Notes: generated from the letters alone by a model not told the origin. A stretch of 64,000 bases of DNA from Flaccisagitta enflata (GCA_965153355.1 OZ231127.1:61814001-61878000); one strand, 5' to 3'; positions 12,066-25,135 are shown, counted from the first letter of the stretch. Translations and numbers: made by a program.

Positions 12066-14330
12066 TACAGTGCGAGTATCGAAGAACTGTAAAACTCTGG
12101 GGAAGCCATATCTGCCAAACGGCTAGGATTCATAATCAATTTTTTTACCACATTATGCACCTATAGGTCTACTATGTTGTTTAAGGTTTTGGAGCCATTC
12201 CAACAAATTCATTTTTTTTTGTCCAAAAATTTTTTTTTCAGTTTTTTGCTGATTTTGACTACAAAAATGACACTAAAAAAAAAATCTCTCTTATGTATAT
12301 TAGTTAGACACATTTACACAAATTTCATTTTTTGTTGGGGATTTTCTGCCAATTTTTGTAGCTATGGCACCCAAAACTCAAAAAACACAAAAAGTGGATT
12401 ATTTCTTAAGGTTTTCAATAAAATTGCCTGATTTTTGGTGTGGTAGTAGTTTTAGGACTCACTAATAAGTGTGCAAAATTTCAGCTCTTAAAATGAAATT
12501 TTGATACAGTTATGAAATTTTGAAATTTTCACAAAATGCAGTGTAAGAAAATTTTCCATCAGATCTTTTTTTTTCTAAAAAAAAATTCTGTCAATTGTCA
12601 TATTTTGATATAATTAATAACAAATTAAAAGTCTCTAAAAGAAATTCTGGGCTAGCCCTAAAAGAAAAAAAAATTTTTTCTCAAAAATTGCAAAAATGAC
12701 CCATTTTTTGAGGTTGAATAAAAACTGTTCCTGACATCCGATCATCTTCATTTTTGGTGGAGTTGTTACCTGTTATCTACCCTAACTTCACCTAGAATTT
12801 GAGCTCACTGCGACTTACGGTTGCGGAGATATTGACGTTCAAAGTTACTTTGTCAGAGCAAAATCAGCAAAATTTGCATTTTGGCCATTTTTGAGCTTGC
12901 ATAAAATTTTATCTTCTCTTCCAGATACCTTCTTTTTTGCTGAAGTTGCTCAAATTTATGCATATATTCATATTCCAGAATTTCACATTTGTCAGTGAAG
13001 CCGTTTTAGAGTTATGATGGTCCAAAGTTTCAAAAAACACCAATTTTTCCACCAAATCTTTTGGTAAAAAATTGGCGAAAATTTTTCAAAAAATGGTCTA
13101 CGAAGGGGGGGTCAAAACAATTGGAAAATATCTAATTCGCCCAGATCCAAAACCCTGAAGACAACTTTTTATTCCATTTTCTTTGAAAATTTTTTTTGTA
13201 ATTTTTGTTTAAAAATTGGTGTTTTTTGAAACTTTGGACCATCATAACTCTAAAACGGCTTCACTAACAAATGTGAAATTCTGGAATATGAATATATGCT
13301 TAAATTTGAGTAACTTCAGCAAAAAAGAAGGTATCTGGAAGAAAAGATAAAATTTTATGCAAGCTCAAAAATGGCCAAAATGCAAATTTTGCTGATTTTG
13401 CTCTGACAAAGTAACTTTGAATGTCAATATCTCCGCAACCGTAAGTCGCAGTAAGCTCAAATTTTAGGTGAAGTTAGGGTAGATAACAGGTAACAACTCC
13501 ACCAAAAATGAAGATGATCGGATGACAGGAACAGTTTTTATTCAACCTCAAAAAATGGGTCATTTTTGCAATTTTTGAGAAAAAATTTTTTTTTAGTCGC
13601 GTGCACGCGACTCTACAACCCGCTCCGTCGGTCTGTCCGTCCGTCGGTCGGTCGGTAACACTTTGCTTTTTTTCGTCTTTTTGGGTCGTATGGAGTTATT
13701 TTGAGTCATTTTTTTGTTGTTATTGAGAATTATTGGTTGCTTTTGGTCATTTTTGTTCATTTTTGTTCATTTTTGTTCATTTTGGTCATTTTGGTCATTT
13801 TGGTCATTTTTGTCGTTTTGGTAGTTTTTGATTATTTTCAATCATTTTTGGTCATTTTTGGTCATTTTGGTCATTTTTGGTCATTTTTGGTCATTTTTGG
13901 TTAAAGTCTGCTGGTTAAAGTCTGCTGGTTAAAGTCTGCTGGTTAAAGTCTGCTGGTTAAAGTCTGCTGGTTAAAGTCTGCTGGTTTAAATCTGCTGGTT
14001 TAAATCTGCTGGTGTAAGTCTGGTTTAAGTCTGGTTTTAGTCTGGTTTAAGTCTGGTTTTAGTCTGGTTTAAGACTAACCACCGCAAATATCGCCCCGGG
14101 TCGGACAGACTGACCGAGACTCCTTCCTGTATCGTGAACCTATATCTAGTGTGCAACACCGAGACAGACCGACGAGACAGAAAGACAGGCAGACAAACAG
14201 ACAGATCACCATGCACAAACAGACCGCCGACACACAATGGGAATTAGTAAGAAGGAGAAGAAAGGAAGAGGTCGAGGAGAGACAATGGAGAGAAAAAAGG
14301 AAGTGTGAATGGTGAATGGGTGAAGAAAGT

Positions 14331-14417
<87 letters not shown>

Positions 14418-16052
14418 TAGATTTTTTCAGTCAGATTTGGATGGACGATCGCTCAAAATTGATAACAGCTCATGCTTGAATGGACGAATTATACATTTCT
14501 GAAATAAAACAACCCTTAAAACAGTTAAAAAATCTCCAAAAAGTCTCCGGTCTCAAATTCGAAGTCTTTCTAATTTTCACCTAACATCGTTTTCCATTGA
14601 AAAAAAAAAGTGATCTAAAAAATAGATTTCGCCGAATTCCAATCCAAATTATTCATTTAATAATAAGTTAACTATGAAAAAAATAGTGAATCGTATCGGA
14701 AATTATTATCTAGCTATATCTAATAACCGATATATAGCTAACTCTTCTCGTATCTATTGGAGACGAGAATCACTTTGATCGTGCAGTAGATCGTATCTAG
14801 TGTGTAAGACCTGGATCGTCAGTGATTATTTAAGACTGGTTCATGTCTGATTTATGTCTGGTTTAGGTCTGGGTTAGGTCTGGTTTGGGTCTGGTGTATG
14901 TCTGGTTTTTGTCTGGTTTTTGTCTGGTTTATGTTTGATTCAGGTCTGATTTAGGTCTGGTTTCGGTCTGGTTTTGGTCTGGTTTTGGTTTGGTTTAATT
15001 CTGGTTTGAGTCTGGTTTGAGTCTGGTTTGAGTCTGGTTTGAGTCTGGTTTGAGTCTGGTTTGAGTCTGGTTTGAGTCTGGTTTGAGTCTGGTTTGAGTC
15101 TGGTTTGAGCCTGGTTTCGGTCTGGTTTAAGTCTGGTTTGAGTCTGGTTTGAGTCTGGTTTGAGTCTGGTTTGAGTCTGGTTTGAGTCTGGTTTGAGTCT
15201 GGTTTGAGTCTGGTTTGAGTCTGGTTTGAGTCTGGTTTGAGTCTGGTTTATGTCTGATTTAGGTCTGGTTTATGTCTGATTTAGGTCTGGTTTCGGTCTG
15301 GTTTAATTCTGGTTTGAGTCTCGTTTGAGTCTGGTTTGAGTCTGGTTTGAGTCTGGTTTGGGTCTGTTTTGGGTTGCGTTTAAGTCTGATTTTTGATAAA
15401 AAGGTACAATAAGGAGTCAGGTCAGTTCAGTTATTTTTGTCCTGCACGCGACTTATAGGTGTTGGCCTTGTTCTACTAGGGCTAGCCCAAAATCTTTTTT
15501 AGAGACTTTTAATTTGTTATTAATTATATCAAAATATGACAATTGACAGAATTTTTTATTTGAAAAAAAAAATTTTGATGGAAAATTGTCCTACACTGTT
15601 TTTTGTGAAAATTTCAAAATTTCATAACTGTATCAAAATTTCATTTTAAGAGCTGAAATTTTGCACACTTATTAGTGAGTCCTAAAACTACAACCACACC
15701 AAAAATCATTGAAAACCTTAGGAAATATTCCACTTTTTGTGTTTTTTGAGTTTTGGGTGCCATAGCTACAAAAATTGGCGGAAAATCCCCAACAAAAAAT
15801 GAAATTTGTGTGAATGTGTCTAACTAATATATACATGAGAGATTCTTTTTTTTAGTGTAATTTTTGTAGTCAAAATCAGCAAAAAACTAAAAAAAAATTT
15901 TTGGACTAAAAAAAATGAATTTGTTGGAATGGCTCCAAAACCTTAAACAACATAGTAGACCTATAGGTGCATTATGTAGTAAAAAATTTGATTATGAATC
16001 CTAGCCGTTTAGCAGATATGGCTTCCCCAGAGTTTTACAGTTCTTCGATACT
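12066..16052. repeat. Large foldback element, arms about 1 kb, right arm split by an insertion
   Basis: The left arm runs from about 12066 to 13055. The right arm runs from about 13200 to 13594 and resumes at 15473-16052. Matching blocks include AGTATCGAAGAACTGTAAAA, GTCGCAGTGAGCTC-like text, TTGCAGAATTT-like text and GGGCTAGCCC. Divergence is a few per cent with small indels. The centre (about 13056-13200) is short and AT-rich. The family A element at 13595-15472 interrupts only the right arm, so the intact left arm shows the empty site. No transposase is present. Confidence 0.85.
13595..15472 (-). mobile_element. Long family A copy inserted in the foldback arm
   Basis: On the minus strand it opens AACAAGGCCAACACC and ends in AGTCGCGTGCACGCGACT (13595-13612), with GACGGAC-rich sequence next to that end. 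It contains a TCTGGTTTGAG 11-bp array (about 14840-15370), TTGGTCATTTT repeats (about 13740-13905), a GGTTAAAGTCTGCT array (about 13905-14020) and a (GA)n run at 14333-14414. Comparison with the uninterrupted left foldback arm places the insertion at an A-rich site. Confidence 0.85.
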
Positions 16053-16061
16053 TGTAGGGAA

Positions 16062-16490
16062 ATGTACTGTCCTGTTTTTTATGCGCCGCACTGTGAAGGG
16101 CGGCATACTGATTACCTGTGTCGAAGTAAATGTGGCGTTTTGTGTGCGCTCACACTTTAATGTGATGTTGTGAATGGTAGAGTGTAACTACGAAAGTTTA
16201 GCTCACTTGTGCGAAGGTGGGAAGTTTTTGGCTTTATGTCGTTTTGGTGTGGGTGGGGACGAAATTAATTTGATTCGTCTTATGCGCAAAATGCAAATGA
16301 ATTTTTAAGATGAAAGAGCCGAGTTTTTCCTTCCGTTTTTTCAGTTATTTTTTCAGTCTTCTGTTTGTCTGATCAATGTCTATCTGTTGGGTATCAGGAA
16401 TCTCAGTTTGTCTGTTCATGGCAAAGTCAATGCTCTTGCCCCTTCCTGTCTCGCTGTCTGTATCGGTGGCTGCCCCTCCGTGTATATCTC
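16062..16490. other. No gene seen
   Basis: Unique sequence between the large foldback and the compound microsatellite. No supported exon. Confidence 0.5.
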
Positions 16491-16492
16491 TC

Positions 16493-16700
<208 letters not shown>

Positions 16701-16780
16701 TTTCCATAATTGAATCAGATTCGAGTTGCGCCTCGAGGAAACGTCACAAATACGAACATCAAAACAACTCTTGCAATAAC

Positions 16781-16925
16781 AACAAGGCCGTAAACACTCC
16801 CTCAGGCCCAGTCGCGGAAGGGTCGCCAGGGGCAGTATAGCAATAAACCGCTAGCTTTTCGTTTCTGACGGACGGACGGATGGACCGACACGGCAAGTTC
16901 TAGAGTCGCCTATAAGCGACTAAAG
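16781..16925 (+). mobile_element. Family A short copy
   Basis: It opens AACAAGGCCGTAAACAC and carries GGGGCAGTATAGC and GACGGACGGACGGATGG. It ends in GAGTCGCCTATAAGCGACTAA, a diverged form of the terminal palindrome. Confidence 0.7.
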
Positions 16926-17364
16926 ACAAAAAGCCATACACGTGAGGGCCACAGTCGGATAGTTGGGCAGGGGCAGTATCTAAAATTATCCACGCTTGGT
17001 AGTTGGCACAGACACTCAGAATGCCTGCGAACAAATTACAGACGGACCTCCAAAGCAAAGAATGAAGTCGCGGACAGTAGAGTTTACCTATACGCTTTTT
17101 TATACGCCACCTCTACCGGAAGTGGCAGATGAGACGCAAAAACGTATTTGGCGCTAAAATGAGTTTCCCATTGGCGTTTTTCAGGTTTTTCACTTGACAA
17201 TGAAGGAGTAGTAAGATTTAGGTAATTCATTGTGGATTTTCTGTGATCATTTTGAAAATTTAGTAAAAATTTACAGAATTTTTTTGCTAGCATCAAAAGA
17301 TTATTTTCATTTCTTATTTCTATTCACATTTGTCATTTTCATCAGTTTTCATGATTCTCTTTTT
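16926..17364. other. No gene seen
   Basis: Unique sequence with only short unrecognised frames. Confidence 0.5.
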
Positions 17365-17470
17365 GATTTTTCATTTTTCATTTTTCATTTTTCATTTTTC
17401 ATTTTTCATTTTTCATTTTTCATTTTTCATTTTTTACTTTCCACTTTTGAATTTTCACTTTTCACTTTTC
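17365..17470. repeat. (TTTTTCA)n 7-bp tandem repeat
   Basis: About ten near-perfect units of CATTTTT, becoming CACTTTT variants on the right. Confidence 0.9.
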
Positions 17471-17511
17471 ACAGTCCAGAATCAAGTTCTTCTTGTCTAT
17501 GTCTATTTGTG

Positions 17512-18010
<499 letters not shown>

Positions 18011-18370
18011 CTCTCTCTCCCTGTAACAAAATGGAGATAGCATGACGATGGCCATGCTCTTAATAATCCTAATCCATAACTAGAAAATGGTAACAAAACT
18101 TCTATTTTCTTTTATGATACGGACGAAAAGCAAAGTATGAAGTATTAAGTATTCTCCTAAAGAGTCAACGATGCATCAAAGGCACTGGGAAACTCATTTC
18201 ACCTTAAAAAATAGTAGTAATTGTGATACTACTAAAAAAAAACGTTAAAAAGCGTTTTTTAGGCTAAAAACTCTACTTATACGCAACCTACTATGCATAT
18301 AATCTCAATTATACTTCCGTTATATGCCACCAGATGATTTTGTTTGAAACTCCAAACTCTAGCGGACACA

Positions 18371-18407
18371 ATCAAAGGCGACAACAATAACAACAACAAC
18401 AACAATT

Positions 18408-18498
<91 letters not shown>

Positions 18499-18530
18499 AA
18501 ACAACAACAACAACAACAAAAACAAGGACC
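18371..18530. repeat. (CAA)n trinucleotide run with interruptions
   Basis: About 45 CAA/ACA units. In one plus-strand frame it reads as poly-Asn, and that frame stays open to 18799 (MKLQTLADTIKGD then Asn, then a Gln- and Lys-rich tail). Poly-Asn coding is possible, but no flanking splice site or recognisable domain supports it, so I list only the repeat. Confidence 0.85.
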
Positions 18531-19095
18531 ACGACGAAAAGAGCAACAATTACCACGACGAAAACTACAACAACGAAGTCAAACAACAAAAACAACAACA
18601 GCAGCGACAACAACGACTTTTTGGAGAAGCTTCAGTCGAAGGCGAAAAGCCCATCGCGACAAAAAGAAAGTTGATAGCGGGTCTGGCAATATCCCGTGGA
18701 GTTCTTCAGAAAAATTGCTACTTATTTGATGTAAGATCTGGCATCAATAGCGATCGTTGGACAAAAGATTGGGTTTCCAAAGCAACTTTGTCTGGGTAAA
18801 AAATGAAAAAAAAAATGACAAAATGTGAAGATTAAAAAAATGGAAATTTCACTGAATTTCACAGGAAATAGAAAGAGTTCTAGATTACTTTCCGGACAAC
18901 ATATTGAACAAGGCAACGACACGTCCTGGCTGTATTTCTGTGCGTAGCGACTTTGGCACTAGATTCGGTTTGACTGACAGATGAAAAGACTTATTATCAG
19001 ATCAGAAGAGGCTCTCAGAACATTCTTACGAGTGATTGACTTTATCCTAGACATCCTCGCGGCTGAAAAGGGCCGAAAACTGCGATTTTCAAGGA
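18531..19095. other. No supported gene
   Basis: Moderate-GC sequence follows the CAA run. From about 19043 it carries CATCCTCGCGGCT and GGAGGCGTAAC, which match the repeat unit near 19980-20105. That repeat is the target into which the next element inserted. Confidence 0.5.
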
Positions 19096-19103
19096 GGCGT
19101 AAC
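19096..19103. repeat. 8-bp target-site duplication, left
   Basis: GGCGTAAC directly precedes the terminal repeat and recurs exactly at 19875-19882. A related uninserted repeat at 20010-20017 carries GGCGTAAC followed by GGAC, showing the empty site. Confidence 0.85.
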
Positions 19104-19874
19104 CAGGCCTTTTTTTAGAGCGAGCCCGCGGCTCTCTATTTTGCAGTCGGGCTCTCTGAATTTGCTGGCTCTCAGCCCGGCTGGCCCTCTCAAAATTTAA
19201 ACTATTTTTGAACTCAAATCGATTGGAAGATTTTTGTAAAATCATAAGAAGAAAACCCAATTCACAAGTTATGAGTGACTAAAATAAACTTCTACTGTAG
19301 TCACCTCGTCAAATGTAAAATTGATCAACAAGTAAAGCATCTCCTTTTTCATGTAATATTGTCATTACATTGATGGTTAAAAAAAAAGGTGAGCATGTGA
19401 TGATTTTTGCTCTCTTTAAAACCTATTCATTTTTATTATGAGAGAGAGGAAAAAGATGAGAAAAGATGAGTGTCATGAAGCTCTCACATTTTTAAAAAAT
19501 GGAGCAAAATGTTCAGTTTTCTCAAGTCCTTTGCACGCTACTCTATAACCCACTATAATGGGCGGTCTGTTCATCTGTTGGTCTGTCTGTCGGTTGGTTG
19601 GTCCATTCATTAGTCCATCTGTTGCTCTATTGATCGGTGACATTGTTTTATTTTCTTTTTGTGCATTTACAGGCGATTTCAATGTCACTTCTCATGCTCA
19701 AATGTTTTCTAGCAAATCTCCTCACTACCCCTGCCCGCCCACACACAATTTGTGTAGCCTTCCATCCAGCATTGTTTTTTTTGCCGGGCTCGCTGTTTTT
19801 CCATCGGGCTCTGTAAAATTGTGAGGAGAGAGCCCGATTGGCTCTCCCAAAAAAAATCACTAAAAAAAGGCCTG
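19104..19874. mobile_element. Non-autonomous hAT-type element, 771 bp
   Basis: It has perfect 15-bp terminal inverted repeats (CAGGCCTTTTTTTAG and its reverse complement) and an 8-bp target duplication, both hallmarks of hAT elements. Subterminal regions on both sides carry several GGCTCTC/GAGCCCG motifs, consistent with hAT subterminal binding repeats. It encodes no transposase. A minus-strand family A copy (19530-19776) sits inside it. Confidence 0.85.
19530..19776 (-). mobile_element. Family A copy nested in the hAT-type element
   Basis: On the minus strand it opens AACAATGCTGGATGG, a diverged head. It keeps GGGCGGGCAGGGG and ends in GGGTTATAGAGTAGCGTGC, with a GACCAACCAACCG run between. 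It is more diverged than most copies. Confidence 0.65.
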
Positions 19875-20105
19875 GGCGTAACGGACGGACGGACGGACGG
19901 ACCGACGAACCAACGGACAGACCCTCTTATAGAGATGCGAGGACGTATCCAAAAATGGTCAGGGGTGGTTGGTGGGTGATTTGAGATGGATAGATGAGAT
20001 TTTAGAACAGGCGTAACGGACACACGGATGGACGGACGGACGGACGGACCAACCGACGGACGGACGGACAGACCCTCTCATAGAGATGCGAGGACGCATC
20101 TAAAA
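19875..20105. repeat. GGCGTAAC-GGACGG repeat, two tandem units
   Basis: Both units read GGCGTAAC, then a GGACGGAC run, then AGACCCTCTTATAGAGATGCGAGGACG (units near 19875 and 20010). The first eight bases of the first unit are the right target duplication of the hAT-type element. The end resembles the tail of family A, so this may be a related family. Confidence 0.7.
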
Positions 20106-20281
20106 AAATGGCGATAAAAACTTAAAAGTTTTCGTCGATTTGGTCTTTTTTGGCATGTTTTCGCCAAATTCGCAGCTCAGCTCAGTTTCTTCCCACTCAT
20201 CAGTCAAGGCTCAACCTCAAGCAGCTGATTTTTGCGATTCTCTCAGGATTCTGGAACGTCTGTGTCATGTCGAACCAAAAC

Positions 20282-20474
<193 letters not shown>

Positions 20475-20588
20475 GAGTTTACGTAGGCGGCAATGATGGC
20501 CACAAGGACAATGTATGTTTCCTAAATGTTACTGCTGACCGACCAACGAGCAAAATGCTTCCACTGTTCTTAAAATTCTAAAAATGTT

Positions 20589-20712
<124 letters not shown>

Positions 20713-20799
20713 TGGGATGATATCACAGATGTTGTTTTTAAGCACGGACTCGTGACTTTGAAAGAGGCTTTGTCCGTCCGTCACTCCATTGGTCCGTTA

Positions 20800-21094
20800 T
20801 GACAAAGTCAAAAAGTGAAAAAAAAAAAACGCGTCCGCGACATTATTGTAACCCTACGTTACTTTTTGTTGTCATATCTTTTCACTGATAATCGCTTTGT
20901 CTCATTGTTTTCTGTCATTGTCTTGCTAGGTTGGGTGTGACTTCTTCCTCAATGATGATGGATGATGACATTGATGTAGTTCTTTTTCACTACATCTTTT
21001 TTTATCTTAATAGTTTTCATGCGTTCGTTGATTGTGTCTATCATTTTGAAGCAAGTGCCTCTTATGTTTCCCATGGTAACGACTGGGAGAAGAG

Positions 21095-21153
<59 letters not shown>

Positions 21154-21350
21154 GGATAAGGGAAGGGAGGGTAACATCCTACTTTCGGGTTTGCCAAAAT
21201 TAATCTACGCCCTTATACGCATACGAGATTGTGTCCGTTGATCCATCCATCATCAAAATACGCATAAAGGGTGCGAATGTAATCTTTGCTCTTTAGACAA
21301 TTTCTTTTCGCCTAGCTACGTACGTCAAACGAATTCTGTGGTGATTTTGT
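20800..21350. other. No gene seen; (GA)n at 21098-21150
   Basis: Unique sequence with a (GA)n run and no supported exon. Confidence 0.5.
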
Positions 21351-21461
<111 letters not shown>

Positions 21462-21738
21462 GCCTTTTCATCTTGTAGGAGTCGTTGATGATGACAATGT
21501 TTAGGTTGTGGTAACTGCTCCTTAGACAATCCACAATACTGCACATACGGTGCTCCACAGCTACAGAGTGTTTTCCATCGTGAGATATCTCGCTCACATC
21601 AGAAAGCGAAAAAAAAAACAGAAAAGGCTAATCAGCCCCCCCCCCGAAAAAAAATCAACATAAATTATTCAACACATAATCACATCAGGCCCACAAACCA
21701 GGCGAACAGAAGTCTAAGCTCACGGAAGAGTGACTAAC

Positions 21739-22049
21739 CTTTTGCCTTGTTTGCTTTGCAATTCCACTTCCATGGCGCCAATCCGTTTATCGGATTGGGC
21801 GCCAAAGCTGCAGCTGGCCGCGGAGTTTGACGATTCAAAGGCGCTGCGGCTAGACTCGACGCCGCCGAAGTCACTAGCCGCGAGGCCCCCGCTGCCGCAA
21901 CCGTCGCTGCCGCCGCCGAGGCTGTATTTCACGTCGCTTAATCCTAGAGCTCCGCTGCTGCCGCCGCCGCCGCTGCTGCTGCTGCCGCTGTGACTTCCGC
22001 TTACGCAATGATTTTTAACGTTATTCGATTCTTTCTCTGCAAATTCCAT
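21739..22049 (-). CDS. Candidate Gly/Ser-rich internal exon
   Basis: The GC-rich block stands out from AT-rich surroundings. On the minus strand a (CT)n tract (22061-22126) is followed by GCTTGCAAG, a good splice acceptor. The exon begins ATGGAATTTGCAGAG. It stays open for 103 codons and ends at AG|GTTAGT, a strong donor, leaving two bases of a split codon. The peptide starts MEFAEKESNNVKNHC, has a long Ser/Gly stretch and ends with the more polar MEVELQSKQGKR. The Met may be the true start or an internal residue. I do not recognise the protein and no further exons were found nearby. A GCC-rich non-coding block is the main alternative. Confidence 0.45.
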
Positions 22050-22056
22050 CTTGCAA

Positions 22057-22060
<4 letters not shown>

Positions 22061-22126
<66 letters not shown>
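22061..22126. repeat. (GA)n microsatellite serving as a polypyrimidine tract on the minus strand
   Basis: About 33 GA units; on the minus strand this is a (CT)n tract ending 11 bases before the acceptor of the candidate exon at 21739-22049. Confidence 0.9.
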
Positions 22127-22129
<3 letters not shown>

Positions 22130-22199
22130 GAAAGGGAGGGAGAATTTCCCCCTTTTCCTTTATGCAGTTACTATTTTCCGTTCTTTGCGCCTCTCCTTT

Positions 22200-24744
22200 T
22201 GAAGTAAGGAGATGACGGATAGAAGAATAAAACTAAAAGTGACTTTGACTTTTAGATTCAGTTTCATGCAGTAGTTCTTCTTTTCCCTTTTTTCAGCTAT
22301 CTTCTGTTTTTTCCTTTTTTTTCTTTCTTTCCTAATTCTTTTTCTATTCTTTTCTAAGAATTTTTTTTTAGATCGCTAGTTTTTCAGGGTGTGGCACGGC
22401 GTGGAGATGCTTTTATTTCGTCTCGATGAAATCAAAGATGTAGTTTCATTTTTCTTTTTATTCTATTCTCCTTTTTTTTTCTCATATGATGTTTGATAAA
22501 AAGGTTTGCTTTTGAAGTTTCCGTCTGGGTTCAAAGTTCTCTTTTTTTTCTTTACAATGTTGTCTATTCCATGCATTAAAAAAACCTCAATATTCTAAAC
22601 AAAGTATGACAGAGAGAAAGTTAAAAGTTAAGAAGGCAGTCATTGAGTCATAGTAGGGGAACTTAATATATCACAAACTGATTATGTTGAATTTCAATTT
22701 TAAATGCGCTTGCGATGCTTATTAGAGCAAATCTGGTAGATTGAAAAATTGCATTTCCAAAAACATCAGCACTGCTTTTTATTTCTATGCAAAATTCATA
22801 ATTTTCAATAATCTTGAAATTTAGTAGTTTTTGCTTATAAATAGAAGTGTTCTCATCGCTGAAATCACTCCTTAAGTGACTTTCCTCATAATTCCATGCA
22901 TTATTTCTAACTGATTATTTAGAATAATTGAGGCCAACCCAGTGATGATTTGGATGCACATAAGTTGAGGTGCAAATGAAGATAAAATTTCGGTTTCAGT
23001 CTCTTCTCATTAGTATATTGATTATTATTTTGTGATTTTTATATGAAATTTGTAAATTTGTAATTTGATATTATTCTATTAGTAAAAGAAACCCTAATAT
23101 GATAAAGGCATTGCTTTGTTTTATTGACAAAAACAAGAAAGAATTATTGGAATTAATAGATTCCTTAAAAATAGTGGTGCAAAAATTCAAAACCTGCAAA
23201 CGGAAAATTCTAAGACGAACAAATTGAACAATTTTGCATTTCTAAGAACATGGCCCTTATCTTATATGTTTTTAAAATGAGGCTATGTTTTTGAAAATGC
23301 AAAATTTTGCATTTAGAGAGAGTCTCAGAATTTTCCCTACGACAAGTCCAGTTGCAAAATTAAATTCTCTTTAGATTTCCTTCTTTTTTCTCTCCTTTTC
23401 ACTTGCTCAGCACTCTTTTTTTTCATCTACAAATGATTTTCTATGCAAAACTGCAAACAATATAACTTAACAAATATATTCTTTGATGAAAAAAATCTAA
23501 ATTAGAAGAATTTAAGATAATGAAAAAAATGTTTTGACCCCTCTAATTTGGTCTTCGTTTGCACCTCGACATAAAGCAAATGCCTTTCAGACTCTTCAAA
23601 AAACTACAGATGTTTCAATTGGACACGATATTTCCAGGCACATTAAAAAATTGCCCATTTCTTTGATTTCAGTTGAGCAGAAATACGTTGTAGCAAACTT
23701 GAAGCGGGCGCTAATTGGCTGACCCGAAAAACCGCTCCTTTGATCCCAAAGCGAAGTCCATAGGCAAAAAAGTAAATCTGGAAAAATGAAAAAAGAAGAA
23801 AATGGGGAGGAAATCAAAAGTCAAACAAATCTATGTAACTTTTAACCAAAACTGTTTCAAATCGATCCATTAGAAGAGTTTAGAAAAAAAGGAGGAAAAA
23901 GATGCCGCTTCTCAGCGCAAGTCATGATGATTTCAGTTTTGAATTTAGTTTTAAGAGTTTTTCACCGTTTTCCTATCTGCATGTGCGAGTTAGGGGGTGT
24001 GTTGACTGTCTCCTACGCGTCGGTACAGGAATACATGTAAACAGTTTGTATCCAAGATGATGAGTTTGTGTACTATACCATGAACCCAGTTTGCTACCTA
24101 TTTGTGCTGCTGACGAGGCTGAAAATGCTCATCTATAAAATCGAGGTGTAGCCAAAAGATGCACAAACATATACTGATGCATGGATAGCGTTATCATAGA
24201 ATATGGCAACATAAATATTGCTAGTCATTTTCTGTCTACAGTTCTAAAATCAAATAAATTGTGAGAATTGAGATATCTCATTTAATGGAAATCTGATGTC
24301 TAATGTCCAATATCCAGACCCAAGGAATTTTGTCGTCAGGGGCCACAGTTTTTGCTACCTGCGGGCTCAGTAGAACCGCTCTTATTATCTCTTATCTCTT
24401 ATTATCTTTATTTTTTTGGGATACATGATAATTGGGAAAAAAATCGAAAAACGTTTTTCAATTTTTTGAGTTTCGCTTATGAATTAATTTTTTCCATTTT
24501 CGCTTGGGATGTTTTGGGGAAGTTGAGGAGCGACTAGGTTCGCCCGAGGCAGGGGTTGAAATTGGTACAGGGTGAAAGAGGGCACTTTTTTACACCTTCT
24601 GGAAAAAAGCAGGGCACTGTCGGACCAATACTTTAGGCGCTATGAATTTTTTTATCTTTTTTTATTTTTTCTCATTTTCCGCATATTTCTCAGAGATCAG
24701 TATTTTTCATCGGTCTCAATTTTTGGCACTACGTAACAACAAAA
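22200..24744. other. AT-rich, no supported gene
   Basis: About 2.5 kb of AT-rich sequence with T and A runs. A 62-codon frame at 23534-23722 follows CCTTTCAG and could be a last exon, but it has no recognisable motif and nothing upstream joins to it. I found no long inverted or tandem repeat. Confidence 0.5.
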
Positions 24745-24759
24745 ATGAGTTCAGCAGAG

Positions 24760-25135
24760 GGCAGAGGGAGGGAGAGAGAAGGAGGGAGGGAGGGAGGGAG
24801 AGGGAGTGAGAAAGGGAGGGAGGGAAGGAGGGGGAGACAAAGGGAGGGAGGGAGAGGGAGGAAAAGGGAGAGAGAGAGGGAGATGGAGGGAGAGAGAGGG
24901 AAAGAGGAAAGGAGGGAGGGAATGAGGGAGACTGGGAGGGAAGGAGAGGGAGGGAGAAGGAGGAATATGGGTAGGGAAAGGGAAGGAGGAAAGGGAGAGG
25001 AAAGGAATGATAAAGGGAGAGGGGGTGGGAGGGAGAGAGGGAAGCAGGGGGAAGGAGGAGAGAGGTAAAGAGGGAGGGAAGGGAGAAATAGGGAGGGAAA
25101 GGGAGGGAGGGAGAGGGAGGGAGAGGGGGAGGTAA
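24760..25135. repeat. Purine-only tract rich in GGGAGG
   Basis: Almost pure purine on the plus strand with degenerate (GGGA)n and (GAGG)n. It continues at 25706-26045 beyond the family B element at 25136-25702, so that element appears to have inserted into one long purine tract. Open frames of over 100 codons on both strands (Arg/Glu/Gly or Ser/Leu/Pro) are compositional artefacts. Confidence 0.9.

Noticed and set aside
18344-18799. 151-codon frame with a poly-Asn tract and a Gln/Lys-rich tail
   Set aside because: Created by a (CAA)n run. The tail shows no domain and no splice sites that would make it an exon, although a low-complexity protein cannot be excluded.
23534-23722. Possible last exon after CCTTTCAG
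   Set aside because: Only 62 codons, no recognisable motif, and no upstream exon with a matching phase.
24547-24640. CAGGGGTTGAAATTGG, which resembles a hAT terminal repeat
   Set aside because: I could not find an inverted partner or a matching 8-bp duplication within the window.
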